Shown piece by piece: positions 34,658-45,617 of a stretch of DNA of 64,000 bases. The notes under the pieces are model-generated. The model was given only the letters and a program-made list of their open reading frames with translations. It ran no database searches and had not been told where the DNA came from. The DNA is from Sesamum alatum (Eukaryota > Streptophyta > Magnoliopsida > Lamiales > Pedaliaceae), in the NCBI GenBank assembly GCA_034509735.1, contig JACGWO010000005.1:25600383-25664382 (forward strand), written 5' to 3'. A program made the translations under genes and the position numbers. Each line of letters starts with the position of its first letter. The stretch's first letter is position 1.

Positions 34658-36019
34658 CTAAATACTTAATGTTGATGTGCTTACTTCGATTTCCACTTTT
34701 ATTATTTTTAGCATAAAGACGGCAACTGAATTATCACAATGTATTCTTAATGGCTTAGAGATTGAATCCATTATTCTAAATTCGAATATGAAACTCTTCA
34801 ACCACACACCTTGTGAAGTTGCCCTAAAAACACACACGAACTCAGCTTCCATAGTGGAAGTAGCAATCAAAGTCTGTTTGGCACTTCTCCATGATACAAC
34901 TCTATTGGCAAACATAAAGATATATCCAGATGTTGATTTTCTTGAATCAATGCAACCAGTAAAGTCTGAACCAGAGTACCCAACAACTTCTAGATTCTCA
35001 GTTCGTCTATACATAAGCACATATTCCTTCGTCCATTGAAGATACCTCATGACACAAGCATGTAGTCATGACTTTCTCACCCTTCACAATAGGAGCTACA
35101 CTTAGGTGAACAATCTTTCATCCAAAATCTTTCTAAGACCTTATTGATATAGGTTTCCTGAGACAATCCCAAAATGCATCAAGATATATCCCTATAAATC
35201 TTGATACCAATAACATATCATGCCTCACCCATATCTTTCATCTAAAAATTCTAAGAAAGAAATTGTTTCACCTCGTATAGAATACTTTTGTCATTGGTAG
35301 CAAGTAAATTATCATCCACATAAAGCACAAGAAAACAAGTCTTACTCCCACTAACCTTATGGTGTATACATTGATCCATGATACCCTCTACAAATCCAAA
35401 TGAAGAGATAACATCATGAAATTTTAAGTACCACTGACGAGAGGCTTGTTTCAGACCATATATAGATTTCTTAAGCTTGCATACCAAATCCTCATCGTTA
35501 CTAGAGGAGAATCTATCAGGTTGCTTCATGTAAACCTCTTCTCTAGTTCACCATTCAAAAATGCTGTTTTCACGTCCATTTGATGTAAATCCATGTCAAA
35601 ATGGGCAACTAACGTTGTGATAGCGGAGGAATCTTTCTTAGATACAGGAGAAAATGTCTCATTGTAGTTGATTCCTTCCCTTTGAGTGAATCCCTTAGCT
35701 ACAAATCTTGCTTTATGTCTTTCAATGTTGCCTAATGAGTCCTTTGTTTTCAAGACCCACTTACACCCTATGCTTTAAAACCATCATGCAACTCGACAAG
35801 ATCCCGAACTTCATTTGATTCCATGGAATTCATCTCCTCTTTCATAGTGTCATACCACAAATCGAATTTTCTACTTTGCATGGCTTGTGAAAATGTTTCA
35901 AGATCATTTTCGGCTCCAATATTATTCTCATAGTCTTGTAGATATCCCATATAGTCACTAGGAATTGTTGATCTCTTTATCCAAGTAGATATTGTTAATG
36001 TTGCATCAACATTCTCCAT
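34658..36019 (-). pseudogene. Copia 2 reverse transcriptase and RNase H
   Basis: Reading on the minus strand: [53 protein letters not shown] (35530-35580), LKKSIYGLKQASRQWYLKFH, LVLYVDDNLLATND with YVDD at 35311-35322, then RNase H with GYSGSDFTGC, KSTSGYIF and TSTMEAEFVCVF (34770-34950). The final C-terminal part decays near 34700. Stops or frame changes at 35768, 35526, 35251 and 35050 divide it into four frames. The catalytic motifs are all present. Confidence 0.9.
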
Positions 36020-36108
36020 AGAAGCTTATGTTCTACAATTTTTGGTATATGTGGAACAACTGGATCTACTGGTTCATGATCATCAAATTGTGGAACTATT
36101 TCGATTAG

Positions 36109-37393
36109 TTATTCAACATGCGTTTGAACTGTAGGAGTGTTGTGAACTACAACAATCAATCTGTTCCTTGAAGTGGAAGGTTGAGATTCTGAATGATCAA
36201 CATCAGATCTTATAGTCAATCCTTTATCACTCCCACTAATCAAGTTATCCTCAAGAAAGTTGGCATTCCTTGATTCCACAATCCTAGTGCTATTGATGAA
36301 CAATAAAATCTGTATCCCTTAGACCTTTCGGCATATCCAATGAAATACCCACTAATGGTCTTTCGGTACAACTTCTTTTCTTGTGGATTGCAAACTCTCA
36401 CTTCAAACGGACATCCCCAAATGTGTACATGCCTCAAACTCAGTTTTCAACTTTTAAATAACTCACATGGAATCTTAGAGACAGCCTTGGTTGGAACTCG
36501 ATTTAATATGTACACAGCCGTTTTGAGAGATTCAGTCCGTAAGAACTTAGGAAGTTTGGGGCTAACTATCATGCTCCGCACCATGTCCAATAATGTTCAG
36601 TTTCTTCTTTTTGCTACACCATTCTAATTTGGAAAACCAGTCATGGTATATTGAGCAATAAATTCTTGCTCTGCCAGAAAATTTGCAAAAAGACCAGGTG
36701 CTTGTCCACCTTCAGTATATCTACTAAAGTACTCTTCACCTCTATCTGACCTCACAATTTGAATTTGTTTTCCACGTTGTTTCTCTACTTCTTCCTTGAA
36801 AACTTTAAAAGCATCTAGTGCTTCAAGCTTATGTTCAAGGAAGTAGAGATACATGTAATGTGAGTAGTCATCACTTCTTTGTCCATATGAGTCGATGTCC
36901 AGACAACAAATGTCCGTATGTATGATTTCGAATAAGTTTGAACACCTCTTGGCACTTTTCTTTGACACATTGGTCTGCTTGCCTTTAATGCAGTCCACAC
37001 AAGTGTCAAATCAGTAAAATCTTGAGCACTAAGTACTCCATCATTTATCAACTTCTTAATTTTCTCTATGGAGATGTGTCCCAATCTCTGAAGCCACAAA
37101 ATAGAGGAATCCTCATTCATAACACATCTTTAAATGCCAACACTACCATTAACATTTAGTGTGTAAAGTGCATCACTTTGCAAATTAATATGGTAAAGAC
37201 CATTAGGCAATGTACCATTCCCAACAAGATGAGTATTATAAAATAAAGTAACACCATCTCCAAAGTTAAAGGAATATCCATAAGGTACAAGTCTTGAAAC
37301 TGAAATCAAGTTTCTAAAGAAATTTGGAATATAAAAAAGTCTTTTCCAATACAAATACAATGTCACTATTAAGGACAAGTCTACATGTTTCAA
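36109..37393 (-). pseudogene. Copia 2 integrase region
   Basis: The pre-integrase part reads LISVSRLVPYGYSFNFGD and, in another frame, LWLQRLGHISIEKIKKLIND (37050-37110). The integrase core follows with HTDICCLDIDSYGQRSDDYS and IVRSDRGEEYFSRY (36740-36940), holding the first two catalytic Asp residues; an internal deletion shortens the first strand. The C-terminal landmark HIWGCPFEVRVCNPQEKKLY lies at 36340-36430. Frames change several times. The protease motif was not found, and the segment starts just after where it should be. Confidence 0.85.
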
Positions 37394-37970
37394 TAGCCTT
37401 TATACATGCTTAAGCCACAAATTAGAGACAACAAATTTAATCATGCCTTACCAATATAAAAACATGCAATAAATGAATCAACAATAAGAATTGCCCGTGG
37501 GATAAATTCCTAACTCAATGATCCATATGTCTTTATGATGAAGCTATCAAGTGACATTCCATTTCTCAATCCTTGTTGGTAATAAATCAAGAAACATAAC
37601 GTGATATTTCATCCTGATTAATCATACAAGTGCAACAAAATTCTTGTGGGATAATCTCATTGTACCAGATATGATCAATCACAATCAATACCCTTTTACT
37701 ATAGATGTAATCTTGAATCCTCAAAGATAGACATATATCAAAGATGTTGTGGCTAGCCTTTAATTAATGAAAATGCTTATCACAAGGCATTAAACTCCAT
37801 GAATCAATTTGATTCAATACTCATGACGGTTATATGTACAATAAATCCCATCATACATATACTTTGAAGCACAATAAAGTACATGACAACTTCAATTGCA
37901 GAATATATTCATATAACTTCAATTCCCAAGAAACCAACACCATGCTCAAATCAAGACAGAGATAAAGCAT
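37394..37970. other. Copia 2 leader without gag
   Basis: 577 bp between the integrase remnant and the primer-binding site. No Gag fold, zinc knuckle or protease motif could be read in any frame, so gag and protease have been deleted or replaced. Confidence 0.5.
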
Positions 37971-37982
37971 GCTCTTATACCA
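37971..37982 (-). other. Copia 2 primer-binding site
   Basis: The minus strand reads TGGTATAAGAGC, one or two changes from the common TGGTATCAGAGC complement of initiator tRNA-Met. It lies two bases inside the LTR edge at 37985. Confidence 0.75.
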
Positions 37983-37984
37983 AA

Positions 37985-38623
37985 TGTAAGCATAAACTAG
38001 GTTGTAGGAAACAAGACGGTTGAAACATAAATCCATCTAAATATTAACATAATCCAGCAAAATTATTGGCAAAATTTATATCTAACATATATGTATTAAT
38101 TACATCATACACATGTCATATTATTGAGTGCGGAAGCGAATATTTTAAGGACTTACCTCCAATCATTGATTTAAATGTAAATCTACAAAGAAAATCGAAA
38201 GACTACAGAAATATTAAGTTGAATTCTTCTAAAATCTGATGCAATCAACCGGATGGTGTGGATCTTTACGATCGCAGGATTTCATGGGACCCAAGCCTTC
38301 AAATCAAGTTTTCAAAGAAAAATTCAGCCAAAGACGACTCCATAAAAAATGTCACATGTGTTCTTATTTGGATGTTACCCGAAGTTACGTAAGCTAGATA
38401 GTGGACCACGTCAGAAAAAACCGTCATGCAGAGATAAGTTGTGGCCACGGCTTAAGTCATACACGCTTCTATAGTGAGGGATAGAAATGCATTTCTTATA
38501 AGTCGTAGCCATGAGTTATCATAAATGCGTTAGACAGAAACAGTCATGTGATAAGCTGTGACCACAGCTTATCTCATGTCCACTCTGACTATAAAATAAC
38601 ATGTTAGAACCATTTGTCCAACA
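37985..38623 (-). repeat. Copia 2 5' LTR (639 bp)
   Basis: The plus-strand ends are TGTAAGCATAAACTAGG and TTTGTCCAACA, i.e. TG...CA. Only its last 180 bp is shared with the truncated partner at 34041-34239. Confidence 0.75.
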
Positions 38624-38644
38624 TAATTCTCATCCCCATAGTTA

Positions 38645-38877
38645 AAACCGCTACGCGGTGGAATGACTTTCGTCCGATCACCTTGTGCAACATAACTAAT
38701 AAGATCTTGACCAAGTTGCTAAACGACCGCCTGAAGATGTGGCTCCTATCATTGTTCTCCCCGAACTAAAATGGCTTCATCCGTGCTCAGTTCATCAGAG
38801 ATGACATTCTACTTGCATAGGAGATTATGCATTTCATCAAAGCACTTAAGAAGGACTAGAATGTGGCCCTGAAGCTA
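38645..38877 (+). pseudogene. LINE reverse transcriptase, N-terminal fragment
   Basis: Contains the DFRPI.LCN motif and the nucleic-acid-binding block DILLA.EIMHFIKALKKD, with TAG codons at expected Gln positions (near 38767, 38818 and 38857). It ends at the inversion breakpoint after codons AAG CTA. Confidence 0.85.
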
Positions 38878-40614
38878 ACACCCACAATTTCAGGTGCTGA
38901 AAAACTCCTTGCATTGTATTTCACCTCATTTTAAAGGGACCAAATGAACCATAAAATGAGAACTGGAACGATCAATAGAATGTGTCTTTGACCCCCAAAT
39001 GGAGAGGACAACCGCCATGCATGTAGCATGTGCTAGACATACTCTGTATTTAGCAGAGGGACATGAAAAAAAGATGCAAAGTAGTCCCAGGCTCCCCTTG
39101 CCGCCGTCCCATGCAAAAACAGGTATAGCATTGACTCGATGTGATTGCAGCAAGGGCATCGTACAAAATTATGAACCTCTTAGCCCTCATCCATTCATCC
39201 ACCAGTATATAATCATGAAGCAAATGTCAAACGAAAATGGAATTTTTTGGCCGAATACATGGGTGCCAAATGTCCGCAAACAATGGGCTTTGCATGGAGG
39301 CTTCACGAGTAGAGTGCCATGCTGATTTTGCAGTGAATACACCTCTCGCATCCCCCTTCCAACAAGCTTGATCCGATGATTCCTATCAAAAGGAACCATC
39401 ACAATCTTCTAAAGGACACACGATGGGACAACGTATAGAAGCTTACAGACATCCCAAGCTCCCTCCTTCTGGTATAGTGCATTGGTTCAAGATGGGAGAA
39501 AGGCGGGGCAACCACCTTCGGCAATGGCTTTCACCGATCCAGTTATAATGCCAAAAGCAAAGGTTTCCAGCCCCTAAAGACCATAAAATTTTCTCTTTGG
39601 CCTGTCGTTGCACCAAGCAAATCTGACACCACTGAGAGGTTTCTGTAGAGAAGATGTTTGTGGAGGCCGAGAATTTTCGTTTACAATACTTTTGGCAAAG
39701 AAAGGATCCCCGCAATGAGTCACACGTTCAGAAACGCCACAAAAGCTCTAATGAGAATGCCCTAACCATGTCCGAAATTCGTCTCACCCCCAAGCCACCC
39801 TCCTCAACCGGCAGACTAAGCCACGATAGGAGAACCAATGTAACTTCATTTCGGAATCGTAGAAACCCCAAAAGAATATATTTAAGAGTCTCCTAATGAA
39901 TAGGATAACTCCCTTCAGCAGTTTGATGACATACATCAAATGGATAGGCATAGGCAGCAGGACGGATTTAATGAGCGTAACTCTCTCACCATATGACAAA
40001 ACCTTTTTTTCCTAGCCGGAGACCTTGCTCGCCAACGTTTTGATAAAGGGGTTCAAAAAGCCTTGTCTTTTTTTCTCCCCAAATAGATAGGCGTCCCAAG
40101 TACTTAAAAAGGAAAGACTTGTGGATGAAATCAATCAATCTCTTTACTCAGTGAATCACCAAAGCCTAGGCCTTGAGAGCCACCACAAAGGAGCTCTTGG
40201 CCACATTTATACTTTGGCCAAACGTTGTTGAGACATTGTCCAAAAACTCCCGAATCTACTTCAGACTCCGCTCTTTAGAATTTGTTAAAATAATGCAGTC
40301 ATCCACATAAGCTAAGTGTGACATCCCCTGGCTACCATGGAAAGCAAGTGATCTGTCATGAGAAAATAGATTATTCAAACCTCTAGACAAATATTTGGAA
40401 GCCAGAACAAAGAGTGTTGGTGATAGGGGATCCTCTCCATAGCCCCCTCATTGTTTGAAAGAAGCCGCTCATCGCACCATTAACAATAATTGAGAACCAA
40501 TAAATGTTGCATATGATTACCAATCAGCCATAGCCAGAGCTCCAGGACCCCAGGGGGGCGAGAATCAAGTGAAAAAAATGTCCAGTTCACCCAGTCATAT
40601 GCCTTCGCCATATC
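38878..40614 (-). pseudogene. LINE reverse transcriptase catalytic part, inverted
   Basis: Minus-strand segment of 1737 bp. It starts at 40614 with GATATGGCGAAGGCATATGA (DMAKAYD), has the YVDD box in HLAYVDDCIILTNSKE near 40310, the landmark SYGERVTLIKSVLLPMPIHL (39940-39995), KILWSLGAGNLCFWHYNWIG (39540-39600) and the zf-RVT-like end at 38926-39159. Several stops and frame changes. Joined in thought with the flanking plus-strand blocks, it restores the normal order of the LINE reading frame. Confidence 0.85.
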
Positions 40615-41250
40615 CTACCACATCTTTCGTTGTTGTATAGATCGCGGAAATTGAGCTATATACATTGGCGTGGGGACATTCCAGTGGCCAAGGTACTGGG
40701 TTTCTCCTTTAGTAAACCCATTACACCGAAACCTAGGCTTATGTAATGGAGGTGCCCGGAACCACAGTGGTATAAATTAAACTGCAACCGCGGTGTAGGG
40801 GCAATCAGGTATGGTAGGAGCAAGCGGCCGGATCAGGGACTAAGAGGGTCGTTTCATCCTGTCTTTTACGAGTTCCTAAGGATTGAGACTAATGTGATTG
40901 CAGAACTATCAGCAATAGTTCATGGCCTAGAACTTGCACCCCAGTGGGTTTTGAGAGGATTTGGGTCGAAACGGATGCCTTTGCAATCTTGAATATTATT
41001 CGCACACATTTTCCCCGAGGGTAACAAACCGGTAGATTCATTATCAAATCTTGTGTGCACGCTACAACCAAATGGAGTGCTTGACCAGGCCGAGGGGGCA
41101 CTTTGCAAGCTTCATATGGCCAGATAGCACCTCCCTAACTTTTTCTTTTCATAGGTTATTTCATTTTCTGTAAAGGGAGTAGTACACTTCCTTTACTATT
41201 TTTAAAGTGTACCAGAACATTTTTTTGGAGATTTTTAATAAATAGGTAGG
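40615..41250 (+). pseudogene. LINE C-terminal RNase H and 3' untranslated region
   Basis: KPITPKPRL followed by WRCPEPQWYKLNC and then the RNase H block NVIAELSAIVHGLELA (40890-40945) and HIFPEGNKPVDSLSNL (41005-41050), typical of plant LINE RNase H domains. Stops interrupt it. The tail has ATTTTTAATAAATAGG near 41230. Confidence 0.8.
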
Positions 41251-41895
41251 GGTCGGCCACACCCCCCTCCTCGAGACAGGCAATATTCGCTAAAAGAAAA
41301 GGTTTACTCCATTCGATGAGAATTAATGGAAGTCATCAAAGACTAAAGTTATACATCTAATAGCTTAAATCAATCAACATGTCCTGATAACAAAATAATT
41401 TCAACATATTATAATCATTCAAACACTTTTTAAAAGTTTTCGTCGAAACATCTTCTTACACTAAATTCCATATTTTCACAAGTACTCGTTCCTCAGGAAC
41501 AAAATTTCCATTGAGCTGCGAGCTCTGCGGCTTCAACAACTATGATAATTGCATTAATTTGTTTATATATATATCATAAAAAAATATAATATACATGTTA
41601 TGATGTTAAATCAAAATAGGTGATTAAAAAGCTAAAAATTGAAGAGTTCTAATTCACATTTAACAACCATACCTAACAAGAGTCATTCTTGTGGAAGCTT
41701 GCAGGATTTACTAAACGACAACGATGGCAATGTTAAATTATAATTTCTGATTTAAAGCTTTTTTTTGGATAATTATTTTTATTAAATATATATCAAGATC
41801 CCATCTCTTAATAAATAACTGTAGTTTCTTTTATATAGTAAGCACATGGTGGAGTTACTATGTAGTATCTACAAATAGTTGCATATGTTCACAAT
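41251..41895. other. AT-rich DNA, nothing recognised
   Basis: No gene, no repeat of note apart from short AT runs near 41567 and 41765. Confidence 0.4.
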
Positions 41896-41898
41896 TAA

Positions 41899-42584
41899 TA
41901 GGGTGTTTGGCTAAGCTTTTCTAAAACAATTTATAAGTTCCTATATTTTATAAAATGTTTTAGAAGCTTATAAGATATTGTATCTTATTTTAAAAATAAG
42001 TCCTAAAGTGTTTGGATAAAATAAAATATTATAACTTATAAGATGTTTTTGCATCTTATAAGATGTTAGGGTGTTTGGCATAATAAGGTCTTTTTACTAC
42101 TAAATGACCAAAAAGGATATGTTACTATTAGAATCAAATAAGTTGTCATTTCTTGACATATTTTGTATTCTAATATTTTAAAAATACTTCATAAGTAGTA
42201 CACATTAGTTTAACTTCTAATAAAAATCTAATAGATAAAATTTTAGAAAAAATAAGAAAATGATGATAATTATTACCTAATATTTTGAATAAAAATAATA
42301 TACATGTACATTAATGTTAATCGAACATTGACATTAATATATAATAGACATTTTCTTTGTTAACCAAATGACTATTTTCTAGTCGTATAACTTTTAATGT
42401 CGTTAATTTATATTTTTCAGTAAATATAATATCAATAGCAATTTTATTTTTGTTTCAAAATAATAATTTATTAATTAATGAAATAATTTCTCATTTTCAA
42501 TTGAAAGAAAAATTAAAATACCAATAAAATGCTTTAAAATCTTAAGAGAGAGAATGTGTATTTGTGTGTGAGGGGGTGTGTGTG

Positions 42585-42615
<31 letters not shown>

Positions 42616-42645
42616 AGAGAGAGTGCGTGTGTGTTGAGAGACAGA

Positions 42646-42680
<35 letters not shown>

Positions 42681-42788
42681 TGCATGTGTGTGTGTGAGAG
42701 AGAGAGTGTGTGTGTGCATGTGTGGGTGTGTGTGTGTGTGTGTGTGTGAGAGAAAGAGAGAGAGAGAGTGCGTGTGTGTTGAGAGATA

Positions 42789-42821
<33 letters not shown>

Positions 42822-42868
42822 TGCATGTGTGTGTGTGAGAGAGAGAGAGAGTGTGTGTGTGCATGTGT

Positions 42869-42937
<69 letters not shown>

Positions 42938-43215
42938 CATGTGTGGGTGTGTGTGAGAGAGTGTGTGTGTGTGAATGAGGGTTTGTTTTGTCTAATTACA
43001 CATTAATTTTATGGAGCTTATAAGATTTTAAGAAAAAAGTTGGAGGATGTTAACTTTTTTTTAAAGAGCTTATAAGATCCAAAACATCATCTTATTTTGA
43101 TATCTTATAAGCTCTTTAAATAAAAATTTTTCCAAGCGATTTTTTTAGAGTTTATAAGCTCTCAAACACCTTTTAAGATGTTTTGAGGAGCTTATAAACT
43201 TAGCCAAACACCCTC
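41899..43215. mobile_element. Tourist-like (PIF/Harbinger-type) TIR element, non-autonomous
   Basis: The ends are AGGGTGTTTGGCTAAG and its inverted copy CTTAGCCAAACACCCT, with subterminal AGCTTATAAGAT repeats in both arms. A TAA on each side (41896-41898 and 43216-43218) could be the 3-bp target duplication of PIF/Harbinger elements, whose ends often carry TGTTTGG. No transposase. The centre is a long GT/GA microsatellite. Confidence 0.65.
42545..42973. repeat. Compound (GT)n/(GA)n microsatellite, about 430 bp
   Basis: Alternating blocks of GT and GA with internal larger units: the phrase GAGTGC(G/A)TGTGTGT...GAGAGA recurs about every 110-170 bp. Long frames on both strands (Thr/His/Leu/Ser or Val/Cys/Arg/Glu) are translation of the repeat, not genes. 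Confidence 0.95.
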
Positions 43216-43218
43216 TAA

Positions 43219-44214
43219 GTCCAAATCAGTGACCGCGTATGGCGTCTTGTTATTTTAAGAAGATCGACTATCTTAGGCAAAATAATTAATGATAGCCATA
43301 ATGAATTTTGAAAGAAAAGTGGAAGACTTGGTGGGGTGAGCATTTGGAGTTAGCCTCGTAAAAGATTTTAAAGTAGTATCTTACAGCGTAGATTAAGCAT
43401 CAACATGTTCTTAATTATTGTTATTCAGCAACTTCACAATGAGAGTGGAAGTAGACCGCTTTATATGAGAACTGAGCTTATTCACAAAAAACACTCATAA
43501 AATTCGGGATAACACAAGGCCGTAATGTATTGGCTAATAAAGCTCATATCAACATCTTGACTGTTATGTGTGTCCGATGATACTTTTTTTTTCTGAGCAA
43601 TCATAGTTCAAGTCTAAGACCATTATTGACTTTGAAGTAGAGGTTAATGGTTTACTAAATAGAGGTTCAATGCAAAGCAAATCTTCATTATGCATAATAG
43701 TCTTCCTTCAACTAGTGTACTCTCTTTGAATTTTAATATTAAAATGAGTGGAGAATTGTTAGTATAACAAAATTTTAATATTTAAATTATAACATATGCC
43801 CCTTCATTTTTCTCAATTGATATTGAGGTTAGTGGTGTTGGTAGATGATTATGGCCTTCATATTTGTAACCTTATTTCTTCATTTCCATATCCCATTGTT
43901 GCACCTTATTCATACACATTATATACCCACTTACTAGTCATTTATTCCTCTATCTCTTGTAACTAATCACATTATTGTCCACTAATTCACATTAAAATAG
44001 TGGATGATTTCTACACCTATAAAAGGTGCATCATTCGTCTTGTTTATATATACACACACATGCAAGATATCTTACATGCAATTATTCTAGAAGAGTTATA
44101 TCAGTGAAGGAAGGCGTTTTTTATTTACCCACGCACGAACCCACTCACACACGCTCCCAATGGGAGCTGAACTCAATATCTCCACAATGAAATACTGAGC
44201 CTCAAAACATTGGG
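43219..44214. other. Possible truncated Copia LTR, otherwise no gene
   Basis: GAGTGGAGAAT directly before TGTTAGTATAACAAAA (43757) looks like a Copia polypurine tract and LTR start. TATAAAAGG lies at 44018-44026. No second LTR or coding domain was found. The TATA could equally serve the antisense gene of Gypsy 3 that follows. Confidence 0.35.
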
Positions 44215-44817
44215 GTGTCCCTTAAGGGACCAGTGAATGAGGGTGTTCTTTTTGGTGAATTAAAGTCAGACGACGTTGTCAGGTTTGTTGTATTTTGGAA
44301 GGGACAAATCAAAAGTAATACTGCTAGACTAGTGAGAATACCGTACTGCGTGTGCTTGAATCTCCTTAAAGAGAGTGAGATGTCCATACCTCAGCCTGAA
44401 GATATTTTGTATTTTGTTCACAATTGTACTAGTTATTTCTACAACATAAGATGGTAGGAGCTTAAAAATTGCTTTAAACAAGGAATGAAGGTTGAAGGAA
44501 CTCTAGGGAGACATTTTTTTATTTGAAGTAACTAAGCAAAAAATCCAATGTTTTATTACGGGATAATTTCACTTTTGATACCCCAACTATACCTCTTTTT
44601 TACCTTTAGTACCCAATGTTTCTTAGTCATTAGACTTGGTACACAGTTTTTAATTTTTCATCCACCTGAGTACCCAACGGGTTGACCGTTAAAAACTAAC
44701 GGTCAACCCAACTTTAGAGGGGAAAATTGGCTGGTTCTTTGTTTATTTAAGGGCATGTTTGGCTATCATACCATACACCACAAAAAATAGACTTGAAATA
44801 GTGGAACTGAGAAAATT

Positions 44818-45190
44818 TTGGGAAAAAAAGAGTGGCTAATCAATTTCAATTTGAGTGCGGGTTTGTCTAATGAGAACGTTTATGCGGAAAAAATGTATTG
44901 TGAGTGTGGAATTGTGTTAGCATTAAAGACTTCTTGGACCAAGATAAATACGGGAAGAAGATTTTGGGCATGTCCTAATTACACGATAAATTTACTTTTT
45001 GTTCTTTTTTATTTTGTTTCTGTTATTAGTTACCACTAATTTTACTTTTATTTTTTTGTTCAGAGAAAATGAAATATTGTGGAATTTTGAGATGGTTTGA
45101 TTCGAAAATGTGCCCAAAATTGAAGCAAAGCATTCCTAATTTGTTAAGAAAAAATAATTATCTTGATGTGTCATTATATTATTTAAAATA
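44818..45190 (+). pseudogene. GRF zinc-finger gene fragment carried by the MULE
   Basis: YCECGIVLALKTSWTKIN followed by GRRFWACPNYT (44894-44985) is the first two-thirds of a GRF zinc finger. The missing end (CGILRWFD, 45076-45101) is found after an intron-like stretch ending TTTTTTTGTTCAG at 45062. Four zinc ligands (C, C, C, C) are thus present across the two exons. The donor site is not clearly GT, so splicing may be lost. Another GRF fragment lies at 33023-33440. The segment is inserted in the left arm of the MULE. Confidence 0.7.
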
Positions 45191-45319
45191 AAAAGAAAAT
45201 AGTTTTTTTATATTTTTTTTTATTAATTTTAGCATTAAAAAAAATATTTTTACTTATTTTTTACATATATATATAATTATATATATTACATAATATATAT
45301 ATATATTATATATATATAT

Positions 45320-45617
45320 TGGCAATGACGGCCAGCTGCGGCCTTACTGGCAATGGCAACCATCGCCGCTGACCCAGATTTAGGGCAAGCCGCCATCGAG
45401 CAGGTTGGGCGACGACGACGCCCTTGCTTTTCTGGGTGACCGCGGTCACCCAAATGTAGGGCAAGCCGGCGGCGGCCATATTCTGAGCAACTTGCATTAC
45501 CCCCGATCTTTCGTGCTGTCGCCCCCGACTATTGTGGGCAACGTCCTCGTCGCCCAGAGGTTGGCGGCGACGGTCATCGTCGCAACTAAGGCGACAATTG
45601 GCCGTCGCCGCCACCAT
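45320..45617. other. GC-rich island at the centre of the MULE
   Basis: About 300 bp of GC-rich DNA (GGCGACGACGACGCC, GCCGGCGGCGGCC) between (TA)n-rich inverted arms. It is open in several frames without a recognisable protein. A captured gene fragment is plausible, but its source cannot be told by eye. GTGACCGCGGTCAC is a perfect palindrome near 45437. Confidence 0.6.

Larger units (their letters stand above)
34041..38623 (-). mobile_element. Ty1/Copia element 2, gag-less, left LTR truncated
   Basis: A Copia element on the minus strand: 5' LTR 37985-38623, primer-binding site 37971-37982, remains of integrase, reverse transcriptase and RNase H (34658-37393), and a 199-bp remnant of the 3' LTR at 34041-34239. 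The complement of the polypurine tract (TTCTCCCACTT, 34240-34250) follows the 3' LTR. Both LTR pieces contain repeated TCGTGGCCACGAG-type palindromes. A gag gene is absent. Confidence 0.88.
38640..41250 (+). mobile_element. LINE retrotransposon with its middle section inverted in place
   Basis: Three blocks make one plant LINE ORF2. (1) 38645-38877, plus: start of the reverse transcriptase (WNDFRPITLCNITNKILTKL, then NGFIRAQFIRDDILLA, ending NVALKL). (2) 38878-40614, minus: begins DMAKAYDWVNW, the very next residues of the family motif, then YVDD (near 40310), the LINE linker WGFYDSEMKLHWFSYRGLVC and a zinc-binding C-terminus (SCPSAKYRV near 39060). (3) 40615-41250, plus: WRCPEPQWYKLNC and a C-terminal RNase H (IAELSAIVHGLELAPQW), then a 3' untranslated region. 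The 5' half with endonuclease is missing. No poly(A) or target duplication was identified. Confidence 0.85.

Noticed and set aside
38640..41250. Twin-priming as the cause of the LINE inversion
   Set aside because: Twin priming inverts the 5' end of the insertion; here the middle is inverted and both ends are direct.
42475..42940. Long open frames rich in Thr/His/Leu/Ser (minus) or Val/Cys/Arg/Glu (plus)
   Set aside because: They are translations of the GT/GA microsatellite and exist in several frames at once.
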